A DNA stretch of 64,000 bases from Oleispira sp051275515 (lineage in GTDB: Bacteria > Pseudomonadota > Gammaproteobacteria > Pseudomonadales > Oceanobacteraceae): contig JBNMOT010000004.1 in the NCBI GenBank assembly GCA_051275515.1, forward strand, positions 5,332-69,331, read 5' to 3'. Position numbers and translations under genes: made by a program. Positions within the stretch are counted from its first letter, which is position 1; each line of letters opens with the position of its first letter. Below the pieces are notes generated by a model. The model worked only from the letters and a program-made list of their open reading frames with translations. It had not been told where the DNA came from and searched no databases. This document shows positions 53,419 to 62,293 of this stretch, one piece after another.

Positions 53419-54635
53419 ATTTTATATTAATGGCCATCCCTGGGTTTTTTATCCTAATAGCGATAGAACTTATATTTAATTACGTAAAAAAAACCGACTA
53501 TTACCAGCTTAATGATGCGATTAATTCGTTATCCATCGGTATATTAAGTCGTGTGACAGGTGCCTTATATGCTTTAATTCCATTATCACTTTACGCTTAT
53601 ACCTATGAAAGCTTTGCCCTTTTTACCTGGGAAGATAATGCGGTTACTTGGATTTTAGCCTTCGTAATATATGATTTATGTTATTACTGGAACCATAGAT
53701 TTGGCCATACCATAAACATTGGTTGGGCAAGTCATGTGATTCATCACTCCAGTGAAGAGTACAACCTCACCACAGCTCTTCGCCAAACCAGCATTCCTAA
53801 CCCAATTGGCAAACTGTGTTTTGTACCCATGTTATTTTTAGGGTTTCCACCCTGGTTATTGGTTGCCGTTGGCTCATTGAACTTGATTTATCAATACTGG
53901 GTACATACTCAAGCCATTAATCGCATGCCTGAATGGTTTGAAGCCCTGTGTGTCACACCGAGTAATCACCGAGTTCACCACGCTAAAAATAAAATTTACA
54001 TAGATAAAAACTATGGCGGTGTGTTTATACTCTGGGATCGCCTATTCAAAACATTCCAGCCTGAATTAACACAAGAAAAGGTAGTGTTTGGCATCAGCAC
54101 ACAGCTGGCTAGCTGGAATCCAGTTTGGGGCAATGTAAAAGTGCTTACTGGCTTATTCAATGATGCTTGGCGGACAGAAAGCTGGTTTGATAAGTTTACC
54201 TTATGGTTTCGTAAAACCGGGTATCGACCTGCCGATGTAGAAGCGAAATATCCTATTATTAAAAGCAACCTAGCCGGTAATAAGTTTGATACTCAACTAA
54301 GCTACGAAAAAAAGTGGTATGTGTTTTTACAATATTTATTTGTAGCCACAGGCATTCTAACTTTTATGGTATTGCTTAAAGATATGACGAACATGGAAAT
54401 TTTAGCCACAAGCGCAGCCCTTGCATTTTCATTATTCAGCATGGGTAAGGTTCAAGAAAACAGCCAATACAGTCTGATTTTTGAAGGCATTAAATTCATA
54501 AGTTGTAGCGCCGTTAGTCTCTGGATTTTTAGCCACAACCCTGTTATCGGTATAGCAGTGGCTTGTTTGTCTTTGATTTACTTTATTGCACTGATCATGA
54601 TTCAGAAAAACAATACAAAGGCTGCTACTGCTTAA
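53415..54635 (+). CDS. fatty acid hydroxylase / sterol desaturase family protein
   Basis: A 406-residue membrane di-iron enzyme. The eight-His pattern is visible: WNHRFGH, SHVIHHSSEEYN and NHRVHHAKN, with helices before and after. The C-terminal third has extra membrane helices. Members hydroxylate or desaturate fatty acids, sterols or ether lipids. An alkylglycerol monooxygenase-like role fits the size, but is not proven. GAGGG precedes the ATG. Confidence 0.87.
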   Translation: MNFILMAIPGFFILIAIELIFNYVKKTDYYQLNDAINSLSIGILSRVTGALYALIPLSLYAYTYESFALFTWEDNAVTWILAFVIYDLCYYWNHRFGHTINIGWASHVIHHSSEEYNLTTALRQTSIPNPIGKLCFVPMLFLGFPPWLLVAVGSLNLIYQYWVHTQAINRMPEWFEALCVTPSNHRVHHAKNKIYIDKNYGGVFILWDRLFKTFQPELTQEKVVFGISTQLASWNPVWGNVKVLTGLFNDAWRTESWFDKFTLWFRKTGYRPADVEAKYPIIKSNLAGNKFDTQLSYEKKWYVFLQYLFVATGILTFMVLLKDMTNMEILATSAALAFSLFSMGKVQENSQYSLIFEGIKFISCSAVSLWIFSHNPVIGIAVACLSLIYFIALIMIQKNNTKAATA

Positions 54636-54681
54636 TTTTAGAACGGCTCGTTGGAGCTTGCTTGCAAGCGAATTGGCAAAG

Positions 54682-54709
54682 AACCAGCCAAGAATTCAGC
54701 TGGTTTTTT
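54682..54709 (+). terminator. intrinsic terminator after the desaturase
   Basis: Stem AACCAGC / GCTGGTT with a 10-nt loop and a run of T at 54704-54709. The T run is also where homology with the 57.7-kb element begins. Confidence 0.8.
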
Positions 54710-54831
54710 AGAATGCTAAAAACACATCTACATATCATCAGAATTATTGAGTAGCCACTGCAGACGGCGCAGTCAGTAAAGGTTTCTAAGATCAAGTACT
54801 CTTACGATCAAGTACTCTGACCCCTTGATCC
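54704..54831. repeat. left, truncated copy of a small repeated element
   Basis: About 100 bases match 57686-57790 (TTTTTTAGAATGCTAAAAAC through CACTGCAG.CGGCGCAGTCAG and TTTCTAAGATCAAGTACTC). It ends with two copies of GATCAAGTACTC and CTGACCCCTTGATC at the breakpoint of a dehydrogenase relic. The left inverted repeat seen in the other copy is missing. Confidence 0.88.
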
Positions 54832-55100
54832 GGTAATGTCTGATCTAAGCGAGGCTTAATACGAGACAACATGCCTGGATAAAGTGGCGCGGTTAATACC
54901 GACGTATCATCACTCAATAACGCTTTAGACAAATTAGCAGGACCAAACATAGGCCACATGTCTGACGGGTTAATCGGCGATGCTTCCATCTTCACCACAA
55001 TCCCGTGGGCTTTAGGCTTTGGAACATCGACTTAAACTAAGCTGAGTGTTAGCTGACCGTCGGATGAGATGTGGGTAAACAACTACTTTGATGTGTTCAT
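54826..55100 (-). pseudogene. dehydrogenase gene fragment 2
   Basis: Runs from ATG 55100 (MNTSK, then a TAG) and is close to the first 87 codons of the oxidoreductase at 40564-41685, with two in-frame stops (after MNTSK and after LSLV). It breaks off after LDQTLP at the CTGACCCCTTGATC motif. Its former upstream region (55101-55250) is also present. Confidence 0.9.
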
Positions 55101-55457
55101 GTTTGCAGTGTTACTTTTTTATTGGCCTGTCAGGTTGCGCTTCGAGTACTTGGGTGTCGTATGGCTGCGCGAGAATTATTTTTAAGAATAGGCTAAAAAA
55201 TTAGCATAAGAATGGGGAGCTTGCGAGTTAATAGAGGTGTTGTGGGATTTGTACTAAGAATCTTTCTGAACTGACTGTTACTCTAAAGTGGAATGACATG
55301 TATTACCTACCTTATGATTAAGGTAGGTGTCTACTTAAATGGGAGGCTTTGAACAAAATTAGACTATTGCTTAGCGTCGTTTAGCAGTTTGTTTAAAATC
55401 GGAAACTAGCTCACTAATACTTTATAAATTTAAAATAATGCCAATGTTTTACTTCAA
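55101..55457. other. gap with relic promoter region and palindrome
   Basis: 55130-55250 matches the upstream region of the intact dehydrogenase (41700-41820). A perfect palindrome sits at 55305-55328. Nothing else is recognised before the end of the NACHT gene. Confidence 0.6.
55305..55328. other. 10-bp perfect inverted repeat
   Basis: ACCTACCTTA-TGAT-TAAGGTAGGT. No T run, so it is as likely an operator or recombination site as a terminator. It lies 130 bp beyond the end of the NACHT gene. Confidence 0.5.
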
Positions 55458-57587
55458 TTATATTTTATTTTCACTCTCAATTTCGTCTTCTTCAAAAAAA
55501 GCCATTTCTCGCTGACTATCCGATATATTGGAACCAGTTAAGTTTGCTTTAGTCAGATTGGTATCTGTTAGTTGAGCTCCTATAAAGTTCGCATCGGTAA
55601 GGTCCGCCCCTCGAAAGTTAGCTTCTGTAAGGTCAGCCTGTTCAATATTCACCTTCCTTAGAACTGAATTTTTTAAATTAGTATTATTAAGATTAGCCAT
55701 GCTTAGATTTGCACCAGAAAGTGATGACAGAAAGAGTTTTGAATCCGTGAAATTTGCTTTTGTTAAATCAGCCCCATCTAAATTTGCCTGACTTAAATCA
55801 GCCCCTTGTAACATTGTATTTCTCAAGCTGGTTACATTCTGATTTATTTCTAATTGGAGAGAGTGTGTTAGTTGCGCCTTAATTAATTTAGCATTACTTA
55901 AATTAGCACTGTCGAGAATTGCCCCATTGAAGCAAGTTTCTTGCAATTTTGCTTCTTGCAAGTTTGCTTCTTGCAGGTTTGCCCCTTGCAAGTTTGCTTT
56001 CTGCAGGTTTGCCCCTTGCAAATTTGCTTTCTGCAGGTTTGCCCCTTGCAAATTTACTTTTTGCAGGTTTGCCCCTTGAAGGTTTGCCCCTTGAAGATTT
56101 GCCCCTTGTAAGTTTGCCCCTTGCAAATTTGCTCTTTCCAAGTTTACTTTATTTAGTGAGGCCTTCTTTAAGTCACTATAGTCCAAAGATGCATTTTTTA
56201 AATTAACATTGGCTAATTGATGACTATCAAGAAGTTTAAACTCTGTTAATAAGCATCCTTTTTCCTCATTAAAAAAAAGACCTATTTTTGATTGATTAAC
56301 TGTTTTAATAAAAGTCAGCATATTATCCGTCTTATTAAAAGGATCATTTTTATCATTAATTATACCAAGCTCAACTCCATAAACTATTATAAATTCCCTA
56401 ATACTTAAATGAGAAAAACGGAATTCTCCAAATGAATTACGGTTAAGTAGTGAACTTGTCCCAATATCAATATGATCGATTCCTTCGATAACTCGATCTG
56501 CAGAATCTTTTAATAAGATAGTACTATATTCACGATGACATAATTGTTTGATGTGCTTTAGAGCCACTGTATGAGTACTTTGTCGCTGCATAGTTTCTGC
56601 TAGCCACACACAAGCTGTAAGCAAATCCTCTTTTTTTACATCTTTATCATGATATTTCCTTAACTTTATCACTTCACGATTTAACCAAGTTTCCACCAAG
56701 CCTTTATATAATTCGTACTCTGTTGCTCCTTGTCGGTGGCTTTCTAATAAAGTTTCAACATGAGATAATATAAATGGACGAAACTGAAGTGAACTTATAT
56801 TCTTTACTGCTTGCTTTGCATCATATTTTTTTGGATCGTAAAATCTATTAAAAATAAATTTTAACCTTCTTGGATAGCGCTTTTCCAGATAAGAATCGAC
56901 CTGATCATTAGTAAATAAAGAAAGATATATTAATGGGCAGTCATAATTATTAAATGATATTTTACCCATAGTATTGAAAGCAGATTCCGCAGTTTCAGGA
57001 AAAAACTGTGTACGGCATGTAATTATTACTCTATAAAAGCTAGTAGTTTCCTCTAGTATTTTAGTCAAACGCATAATAGTGCCGCCCTGCTTACACTGAT
57101 TATCCTCATCCAAAGAGTCAAGTAAGAGAATGGTGTTAGCTTTATCTTCTATTTTATCAATATTACTTAACGTCGTAGGTCCTAATTTTAGCAACTGACA
57201 CTGATACTTTTTAGGCCAGAAAGCCATTAAATGACTGAGTTTAAGCATCATCATCAACGAAGTTTTTCCCATGCCCGCATCGGCAAGAATAAACATTTGA
57301 CTAGCACCATCTCTGGTGTGAATATCTCGATGAAAAAACTTATTTATAGTTTCAAAAACTCCAGCTCTTATCGATGAAATTGTTTCATCTTCAAGTTCAT
57401 CAGCTGGATTAACTTGCTGACAATCAGGTTGAATATAAAATTTAGCAAGCTCTCCACAATCACCAAATACATCATTAATTCTAACCAATTCCTGGCTTCG
57501 ATTATCAGCATTATTCTTTAGAATCTTCGTTAATAATCTTAATAGCTTAGAAGCCACTTTTGTAGAAATAAAACTAGTTGCTTCCAT
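55458..57587 (-). CDS. NACHT-type NTPase with C-terminal pentapeptide repeats
   Basis: A 709-residue STAND/NACHT-like protein. The P-loop is ADAGMGKTS (102-110) and Walker B is ILLLDSLDED (153-162); VIITCRTQFF is the sensor region. Helical winged-helix and superhelical parts span about 200-450. Residues about 455-690 are pentapeptide repeats (A-N-L-Q/x-x), an unusual sensor domain. Bacterial NACHT proteins are known anti-phage sensors; that function here is inferred, helped by the SIR2-HerA pair beside it. The effector part is not obvious: the first 90 residues are helical with no known domain. GGTGG precedes the ATG. Confidence 0.82.
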   Translation of the reverse strand: MEATSFISTKVASKLLRLLTKILKNNADNRSQELVRINDVFGDCGELAKFYIQPDCQQVNPADELEDETISSIRAGVFETINKFFHRDIHTRDGASQMFILADAGMGKTSLMMMLKLSHLMAFWPKKYQCQLLKLGPTTLSNIDKIEDKANTILLLDSLDEDNQCKQGGTIMRLTKILEETTSFYRVIITCRTQFFPETAESAFNTMGKISFNNYDCPLIYLSLFTNDQVDSYLEKRYPRRLKFIFNRFYDPKKYDAKQAVKNISSLQFRPFILSHVETLLESHRQGATEYELYKGLVETWLNREVIKLRKYHDKDVKKEDLLTACVWLAETMQRQSTHTVALKHIKQLCHREYSTILLKDSADRVIEGIDHIDIGTSSLLNRNSFGEFRFSHLSIREFIIVYGVELGIINDKNDPFNKTDNMLTFIKTVNQSKIGLFFNEEKGCLLTEFKLLDSHQLANVNLKNASLDYSDLKKASLNKVNLERANLQGANLQGANLQGANLQGANLQKVNLQGANLQKANLQGANLQKANLQGANLQEANLQEAKLQETCFNGAILDSANLSNAKLIKAQLTHSLQLEINQNVTSLRNTMLQGADLSQANLDGADLTKANFTDSKLFLSSLSGANLSMANLNNTNLKNSVLRKVNIEQADLTEANFRGADLTDANFIGAQLTDTNLTKANLTGSNISDSQREMAFFEEDEIESENKI
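55935..56140 (-). repeat. 15-bp coding repeats of the pentapeptide domain
   Basis: About 13 near-identical 15-bp units in the NACHT gene, seen on the plus strand as repeats such as TTTGCCCCTTGCAAG. They encode ANLQG, ANLQK and ANLQE. Their DNA similarity exceeds what selection on protein needs, so the array has grown recently. Confidence 0.9.
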
Positions 57588-57637
57588 AAACCACCAAAAT
57601 TTAATAAATAATTTTAGATTTTAATAAGTTACAATTA

Positions 57638-57834
57638 AAGAGTCAGAGTACTTGATTGAAATAATTTTGGAATAAGTTCAGGTGATTTTTTAGAATGCTA
57701 AAAACACATCTACATATCAACAGAATTATTGAGTAGCCACTGCAGTCGGCGCAGTCAGAAATAGTTTCTAAGATCAAGTACTCTGACCCCTTGATCGGAA
57801 GTACTCTGACCCCTTGATCGTTGACCCCTTGATC
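57638..57834. mobile_element. small non-autonomous element with inverted repeats (MITE-like)
   Basis: The left end GAGTCAGAGTACTTGAT and right end ATCAAGTACTCTGACCCC are inverted repeats. Between them is the segment shared with 54704-54800. A second and third partial CTGACCCCTTGATC copy extend the right end to 57834, just before the HerA stop. No coding capacity. The GGTCAGAGTACTTGAT motif recalls flanks of REP-associated transposase genes, from memory; no transposase is present. Confidence 0.65.
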
Positions 57835-57839
57835 GTTTG

Positions 57840-59912
57840 TTAGTTCTGCTGCCATTCCTTAACTACTTCATCCCAATCAGCATTTCTCTCAACTACCTTT
57901 CCATCTTCATCTTTTCTTGTCCAAACATCCCAGAAGTCAGGATCGTCTGAATGTGGTTGTTGCGCTTTTGTTAAACTCTTCATTTTAACCAGAACCGGAA
58001 GCTCAGATGCCCAACCCATAAGTATTGCATGTTGGGATGGTAGAGATGGCAATTCACGGAGTAGTCCGCGTAAATTATCTGGCACCATTTTATGCACTTG
58101 CTCTTGATCTCTGTCATTACTAATTCGATGCAGAAGGAAGGTATTGCATTGAGATAAAACTGTAGGTGACAACTCTGATGGGCGTTGAGATGAAATCACC
58201 ATGCCAAGACCAAACTTTCGTCCTTCTCTCGCTATTTTTTCAAATACTTGACAACAAACAGCTGCTACATCCTGATTTTCAGATTCATCACGATATCGTT
58301 TAATGAACGTATGCGCCTCTTCAGCTACAAGTACAGTTGGTAGGGTTTTATTATTTAGCCGTCTATACCGTTGCAATGATTCAAAGATGATTCTTGAAAT
58401 AACAGCAGTTACAAGGTGAGTGATTTCATTTGGTACTAGAGAAAGATCTATAATTGAAACACAACTATGATCTTCACCTGCTCCATCATTACCTATATAA
58501 TTTTCTAACCACTCAGCTAAATCGACTCTCTGTTCTGAATCATTGGTGATAGGCTTCATTCTTGTATCAGAGAGCATGGTGCGTATTCGAGCAACTAAAT
58601 ACTCTACATACTGTTCACTACCGTTTTCCTGAGCTAAAGCTTCTAAATAGGCTACTAAATTCTCGCCCTCAAAAGGTACTGGTATATCTTCACTTTTAGG
58701 AAGAAGCTCATCTTCATTGCCCCCAAAGCTAAGAAATGAGCTTACTATTCCATTAATAAGGGTATCAATTTCCGCGACTGTCGCATTGTAATCAGGATAT
58801 GGCCCGCTTCTTTGAGTACAATAACTTTGAGTATAAATAATTAGTTGGTCTAAATCTGGATGCGTTGTAGTTAAATTTACCTGATACTCTTCAAGGCTTT
58901 TATGCCAAGAATCTATTTTGGCCAAAAGATTTTTTGCACCGGGAAAGCTATTAAGTGCGGCGGCGCCTTTAGACTTATCCGCTCTTAAAGAAACAAGAAT
59001 CGTACCGAGATACTTTTTAACCTCTAAATCCAAATTCGTATGTAATTCAAATTTTTCATTTCTCATAGCCCTCAACGAACGCTTTAATAATGGCAACTGC
59101 GCCTTCGGGCTTGCTTGTGTAAATGAAGCCCATTCAGCACTGTTCCAAAACCACGAAGGTACTTGTAGTTGGTTTTCACCTTGCCCTGCTTCAACTTTAA
59201 ATACACGGCCTTTAAACTTTGTAGTAGGGCCTAAAGCGCGGGTATATTCTCCATTAGGATCAAGCACAATAAATCTGGCATTTGGTCTAGTTTCTGCTTC
59301 CATTGCCGCTTCTAACGACCATTGAATAAGCCCTGCCACTGAACAGGATTTGCCACTACCAGTATTGCCAAGTACTGCAATATGTCTACCAAATAATCGA
59401 TCTGGATCTATTGCCACATTGGCGTTATTTGCAAGCGGACTTTGACCGATGATAACTCTACGATTATTACCAGATTCAACAATAGATCTAAGCTGTAAAT
59501 CTGTTGGTAGCAAAATAGCAGAACCAATTGAAGGAAATGATTCTGAACCTCGTTGAAACCTAAAAGAATCAACACCTTTTTTTGAAACTCGCTTGAGAGT
59601 TCCGACTGGATTTAAACTGATTTTTTTCTGTGGAAAAGGTAAATTAACTAAACCAAAATCCTGGATATCCCTTTGTTTGGGGTAAGGTGAACGCTCAACG
59701 GCAAGCCACTCAATTTGTCCAACCAAATAACCATTATCACAAGAGACTAAAACATAACTGTTTACTCTAGGGAAGTTTCTTGGCGTTCCTGCATTTAGGG
59801 CTACAGAATCAGGCGAATCGATATCAAGAACGGCTCTAATTTCATTTGGTGAAACAAAATCTACTGTACCTACTCTTAATTGTTCTCCCTGCTCAATGGG
59901 TAATGAACTCAT
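57840..59912 (-). CDS. HerA-type ATPase of a SIR2-HerA defence pair
   Basis: A 690-residue HerA/FtsK-like hexameric ATPase. An N-terminal HAS-barrel (about 1-75) precedes the ATPase: Walker A LGNTGSGKS, FIVLDPNGEY, Walker B LVAEEAHTF, then SSQRPSELSPTVLSQCNT and the arginine-rich LLHRISNDRDQEQ. A 230-residue insert spans about 270-500. It overlaps the SIR2 gene by ATGA. SIR2-HerA systems deplete NAD+ on phage infection; HerA assembles and controls SIR2. Confidence 0.88.
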   Translation of the reverse strand: MSSLPIEQGEQLRVGTVDFVSPNEIRAVLDIDSPDSVALNAGTPRNFPRVNSYVLVSCDNGYLVGQIEWLAVERSPYPKQRDIQDFGLVNLPFPQKKISLNPVGTLKRVSKKGVDSFRFQRGSESFPSIGSAILLPTDLQLRSIVESGNNRRVIIGQSPLANNANVAIDPDRLFGRHIAVLGNTGSGKSCSVAGLIQWSLEAAMEAETRPNARFIVLDPNGEYTRALGPTTKFKGRVFKVEAGQGENQLQVPSWFWNSAEWASFTQASPKAQLPLLKRSLRAMRNEKFELHTNLDLEVKKYLGTILVSLRADKSKGAAALNSFPGAKNLLAKIDSWHKSLEEYQVNLTTTHPDLDQLIIYTQSYCTQRSGPYPDYNATVAEIDTLINGIVSSFLSFGGNEDELLPKSEDIPVPFEGENLVAYLEALAQENGSEQYVEYLVARIRTMLSDTRMKPITNDSEQRVDLAEWLENYIGNDGAGEDHSCVSIIDLSLVPNEITHLVTAVISRIIFESLQRYRRLNNKTLPTVLVAEEAHTFIKRYRDESENQDVAAVCCQVFEKIAREGRKFGLGMVISSQRPSELSPTVLSQCNTFLLHRISNDRDQEQVHKMVPDNLRGLLRELPSLPSQHAILMGWASELPVLVKMKSLTKAQQPHSDDPDFWDVWTRKDEDGKVVERNADWDEVVKEWQQN

Positions 59913-61333
59913 TCTTCACCGCCCATTTTGGTTTGAATTGCGGTTGGATATAAACCTCTTGATTTCAAAAGTTCAGACATACGAATAGAGCTACGATCTA
60001 TTGCAGCCTTTGGAAGGTAGTAATCAACTAATGTTTTTAGATCACCAAAATGATCACCAAGTAATAAAGATATTTGAGCCTGACGCCCGCTATCTTTTAT
60101 AAAACTCATGATTCTTCCAAGTGGATCAGCATAGGCAATAATCACAATATGCGTTGAGGGTATTGTTAGCATATCTGTAAGCACTTGATTTATATGCTCA
60201 TCACCAAAACTGTAGCCATAGGTTACAAGGGTGCTATTTGGACGGCATGTTGCTGATGCTAAATCTCGGAACAACTCTACATAGGGATATTCTGATGTTT
60301 CACGGTCTTTGACTGAATTTGGGTAAATCATCAACTGTTGGTAGTTAGCTGTGCCAGTACCTTCAACTTGTAAAAATGGCTCTACAGAAGAAGCCCCAAA
60401 AGGTAACCCAAAACGCCTTATAGCACCCTCGTTTGCATACCAGTCTAATGAACCGTGAAGTTTAGTAAAACGAGCGACACCTTCTAAATATCTTGGCTCA
60501 CCACGAATACCAGGTGGGTTGTAATGATAATCAACCTCCAAACGTGATGACCTGAAAATGGGCGCAATACTGCCGACAAATCGATCGACTAATCTAAGCC
60601 CAGCTATTTCAGCACCCGTTTCAATTATCCGATCATAATTAGTTGTGAATATATGCAACCTATCACGCGTTGCTATTCGACTTGAAAAACTCATCAAGAA
60701 ATTAACTAAATAATTAAATGTTTCAGTTTTTTGTTCAGCTCCTCCATCACGGATTGATTTTTCACCGTTGCTAACTGATTCAGCAAACAGCTTTAAACAT
60801 CGCGAAAGCTCTTCTTTCAACAGGCTTAAATCAGTCGGTAAATATCTATATGGGGGATATGGTGGCGGCGGTGGAACTATAGGGGGCGGGTTTAAAGAGA
60901 CAAGAATTTCTAATCCTTTAATTAATTCATTTATTGTCCGAATTTGGTCCTCAATATTTCCCTTGTTTCTACCTGCCGCTTTTGATGTTTTGTCTACATA
61001 AGCATCTATTTCTAATTTACAAACCTTTAGATCTTCTATCCACCCCATACCTTGTGGCTTTTGCCCTGTTGCCGACTCTTGAACAGCTGAACTAAGACCT
61101 GCACCGACAAGTAAATTAAGGTGCTCAGATTGAAAAAGTGCAGTTAACCAAGGTTCGATTCTTGAGCGTAAAAAATCTGGGGTAATTTCATCTTCAGATT
61201 TTGCCCAAACACAGCCACCCATAACTTTAAAAGCACCATTGTCGCCGAACGAATCCAACTGCACTGGAGATTGGTCATCGCCTAATTTTAAGTATTGAGT
61301 CAAGTTATATACATCCTTATTAATTGGTGGCAT
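59909..61333 (-). CDS. SIR2-domain NAD+ hydrolase of a SIR2-HerA defence pair
   Basis: A SIR2-family protein of about 474 residues. Signs are LNLLVGAGLSSAV (nucleotide loop), IFTTNYDRIIETG, KLHGSLDWY and LVTYGYSFGDEHINQVL. These are the SIR2_2-type motifs found in phage-defence NADases, not in histone deacetylases. A Pro/Tyr-rich insert (PPIVPPPPPYPPY) lies near residue 160. The ATG at 61333 is chosen; a TTG at 61363 is possible. The stop overlaps the herA start. Confidence 0.87.
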   Translation of the reverse strand: MPPINKDVYNLTQYLKLGDDQSPVQLDSFGDNGAFKVMGGCVWAKSEDEITPDFLRSRIEPWLTALFQSEHLNLLVGAGLSSAVQESATGQKPQGMGWIEDLKVCKLEIDAYVDKTSKAAGRNKGNIEDQIRTINELIKGLEILVSLNPPPIVPPPPPYPPYRYLPTDLSLLKEELSRCLKLFAESVSNGEKSIRDGGAEQKTETFNYLVNFLMSFSSRIATRDRLHIFTTNYDRIIETGAEIAGLRLVDRFVGSIAPIFRSSRLEVDYHYNPPGIRGEPRYLEGVARFTKLHGSLDWYANEGAIRRFGLPFGASSVEPFLQVEGTGTANYQQLMIYPNSVKDRETSEYPYVELFRDLASATCRPNSTLVTYGYSFGDEHINQVLTDMLTIPSTHIVIIAYADPLGRIMSFIKDSGRQAQISLLLGDHFGDLKTLVDYYLPKAAIDRSSIRMSELLKSRGLYPTAIQTKMGGEE

Positions 61334-61384
61334 CTGAAGAGGATCTAACAGTAAGTTATTCAAACAGATGCTGCATAACCGCTA

Positions 61385-61645
61385 AATATTAGGGAAAGAC
61401 GAACAATGAGAAATTTTCTTTGAAATCATACGATCGTACCTGTTAATGATTATCTCAACATTATATTCACCTGACTCACCTGTCAAACTAATCTCAATTT
61501 AGCCTTCTGTTCGGTTATTCCCTATCTATCGTATTAACCGAACATTCTCTGCGCCGCTATTCCTGTGGCTTTTAAGCGACTCTTGCCCAAACAACTGAAT
61601 CATGGTTCACTTATTAATAAATGAACTCGTATTCACATCTTTAGG
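61385..61645. promoter_or_regulatory. upstream region of the TetR operon, repeated at 42475-42700
   Basis: Blocks shared with 42475-42700, including CTGTTAATGATT and CACCTGTCAAACT-like DNA, lie before the TetR gene. CGTATTAACCGAACATTC with TTCTGTTCGGTTATTC forms an imperfect inverted pair (GAACAG.. / ..CCGAAC), a possible operator. This is inference. Confidence 0.45.
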
Positions 61646-61654
61646 AGCTTTGCA

Positions 61655-62275
61655 TTGGCTTATCGCGAAACCGAACATACCTTGGCTAAAAAGGCCGATA
61701 CTCGCTTACGTTTGTTGAAGGCAGCGCGCCGTTTGGTGCAGCAAGGTGGCTTTGCGGCGGCTTCGGCGAGTGCGGTGGCGAAGAAGTCTGGGGTGGCGTC
61801 GGGCACGATTTATCGTCACTTCCCTAATAAGTCGGAGTTGGTGGCTGAGGTATTTCGGTATGCCACCGAGCGTGAAGTGGCGGCGGTTGCTCAGGCGTGT
61901 GATTGTGGTGAGACGGCGGCGGATAAGTTAACCGCGGCGGTCGAAACCTTTGCTCAGCGTGCGCTATTGGGTAGAACCTTGGCGTATGCCCTGATCGCAG
62001 AACCGGTTGACCCTAGAGTTGAGCAAGAACGTTTGCGTTATCGTTTTGCGTACGCTGAAATTTTTGAAGATGTGATTGCGCTGGGTATTCAGCGTGGTGA
62101 GTTTGTGGCGCAGAATTGTCAGATTACGGCGGCGGCTTTGGTGGGCATGTTGGCGGAGTCTTTGGTGGGGCCATTGAAGAAAGAGCACGAGCATGAACAC
62201 GATGATCTTATTCACAGTTTAACCGCCTTGGTATTACGGGCGGTTGGTTTTCAATCTAATCTTAATCTCAAATAA
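61655..62275 (+). CDS. TetR-family transcriptional regulator
   Basis: A 206-residue regulator with an N-terminal TetR HTH (AARRLVQQGGFAAASASAVA then KKSGVASGTIYRHFPNKSEL). The C-terminal part (about 75-195) would bind a ligand, perhaps acyl-CoA given its neighbour. Start is TTG 61655, with AGGAG 12 bases upstream. A His/Glu run (KKEHEHEHDD) near 180 is odd. It is richer in G+C than the DNA before it. The acyl-CoA dehydrogenase gene follows by 18 bp, so it probably controls that operon. Confidence 0.88.
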   Translation: MAYRETEHTLAKKADTRLRLLKAARRLVQQGGFAAASASAVAKKSGVASGTIYRHFPNKSELVAEVFRYATEREVAAVAQACDCGETAADKLTAAVETFAQRALLGRTLAYALIAEPVDPRVEQERLRYRFAYAEIFEDVIALGIQRGEFVAQNCQITAAALVGMLAESLVGPLKKEHEHEHDDLIHSLTALVLRAVGFQSNLNLK

Positions 62276-62293
62276 AAATAAATAGGAATTTCC

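Noticed and set aside
55935..56140. CRISPR-like or satellite array
   Set aside because: The units are in frame and encode pentapeptide repeats of the NACHT protein.
58918..59325. 135-residue frame on the plus strand
   Set aside because: It mirrors the HerA coding sequence and has no independent support.
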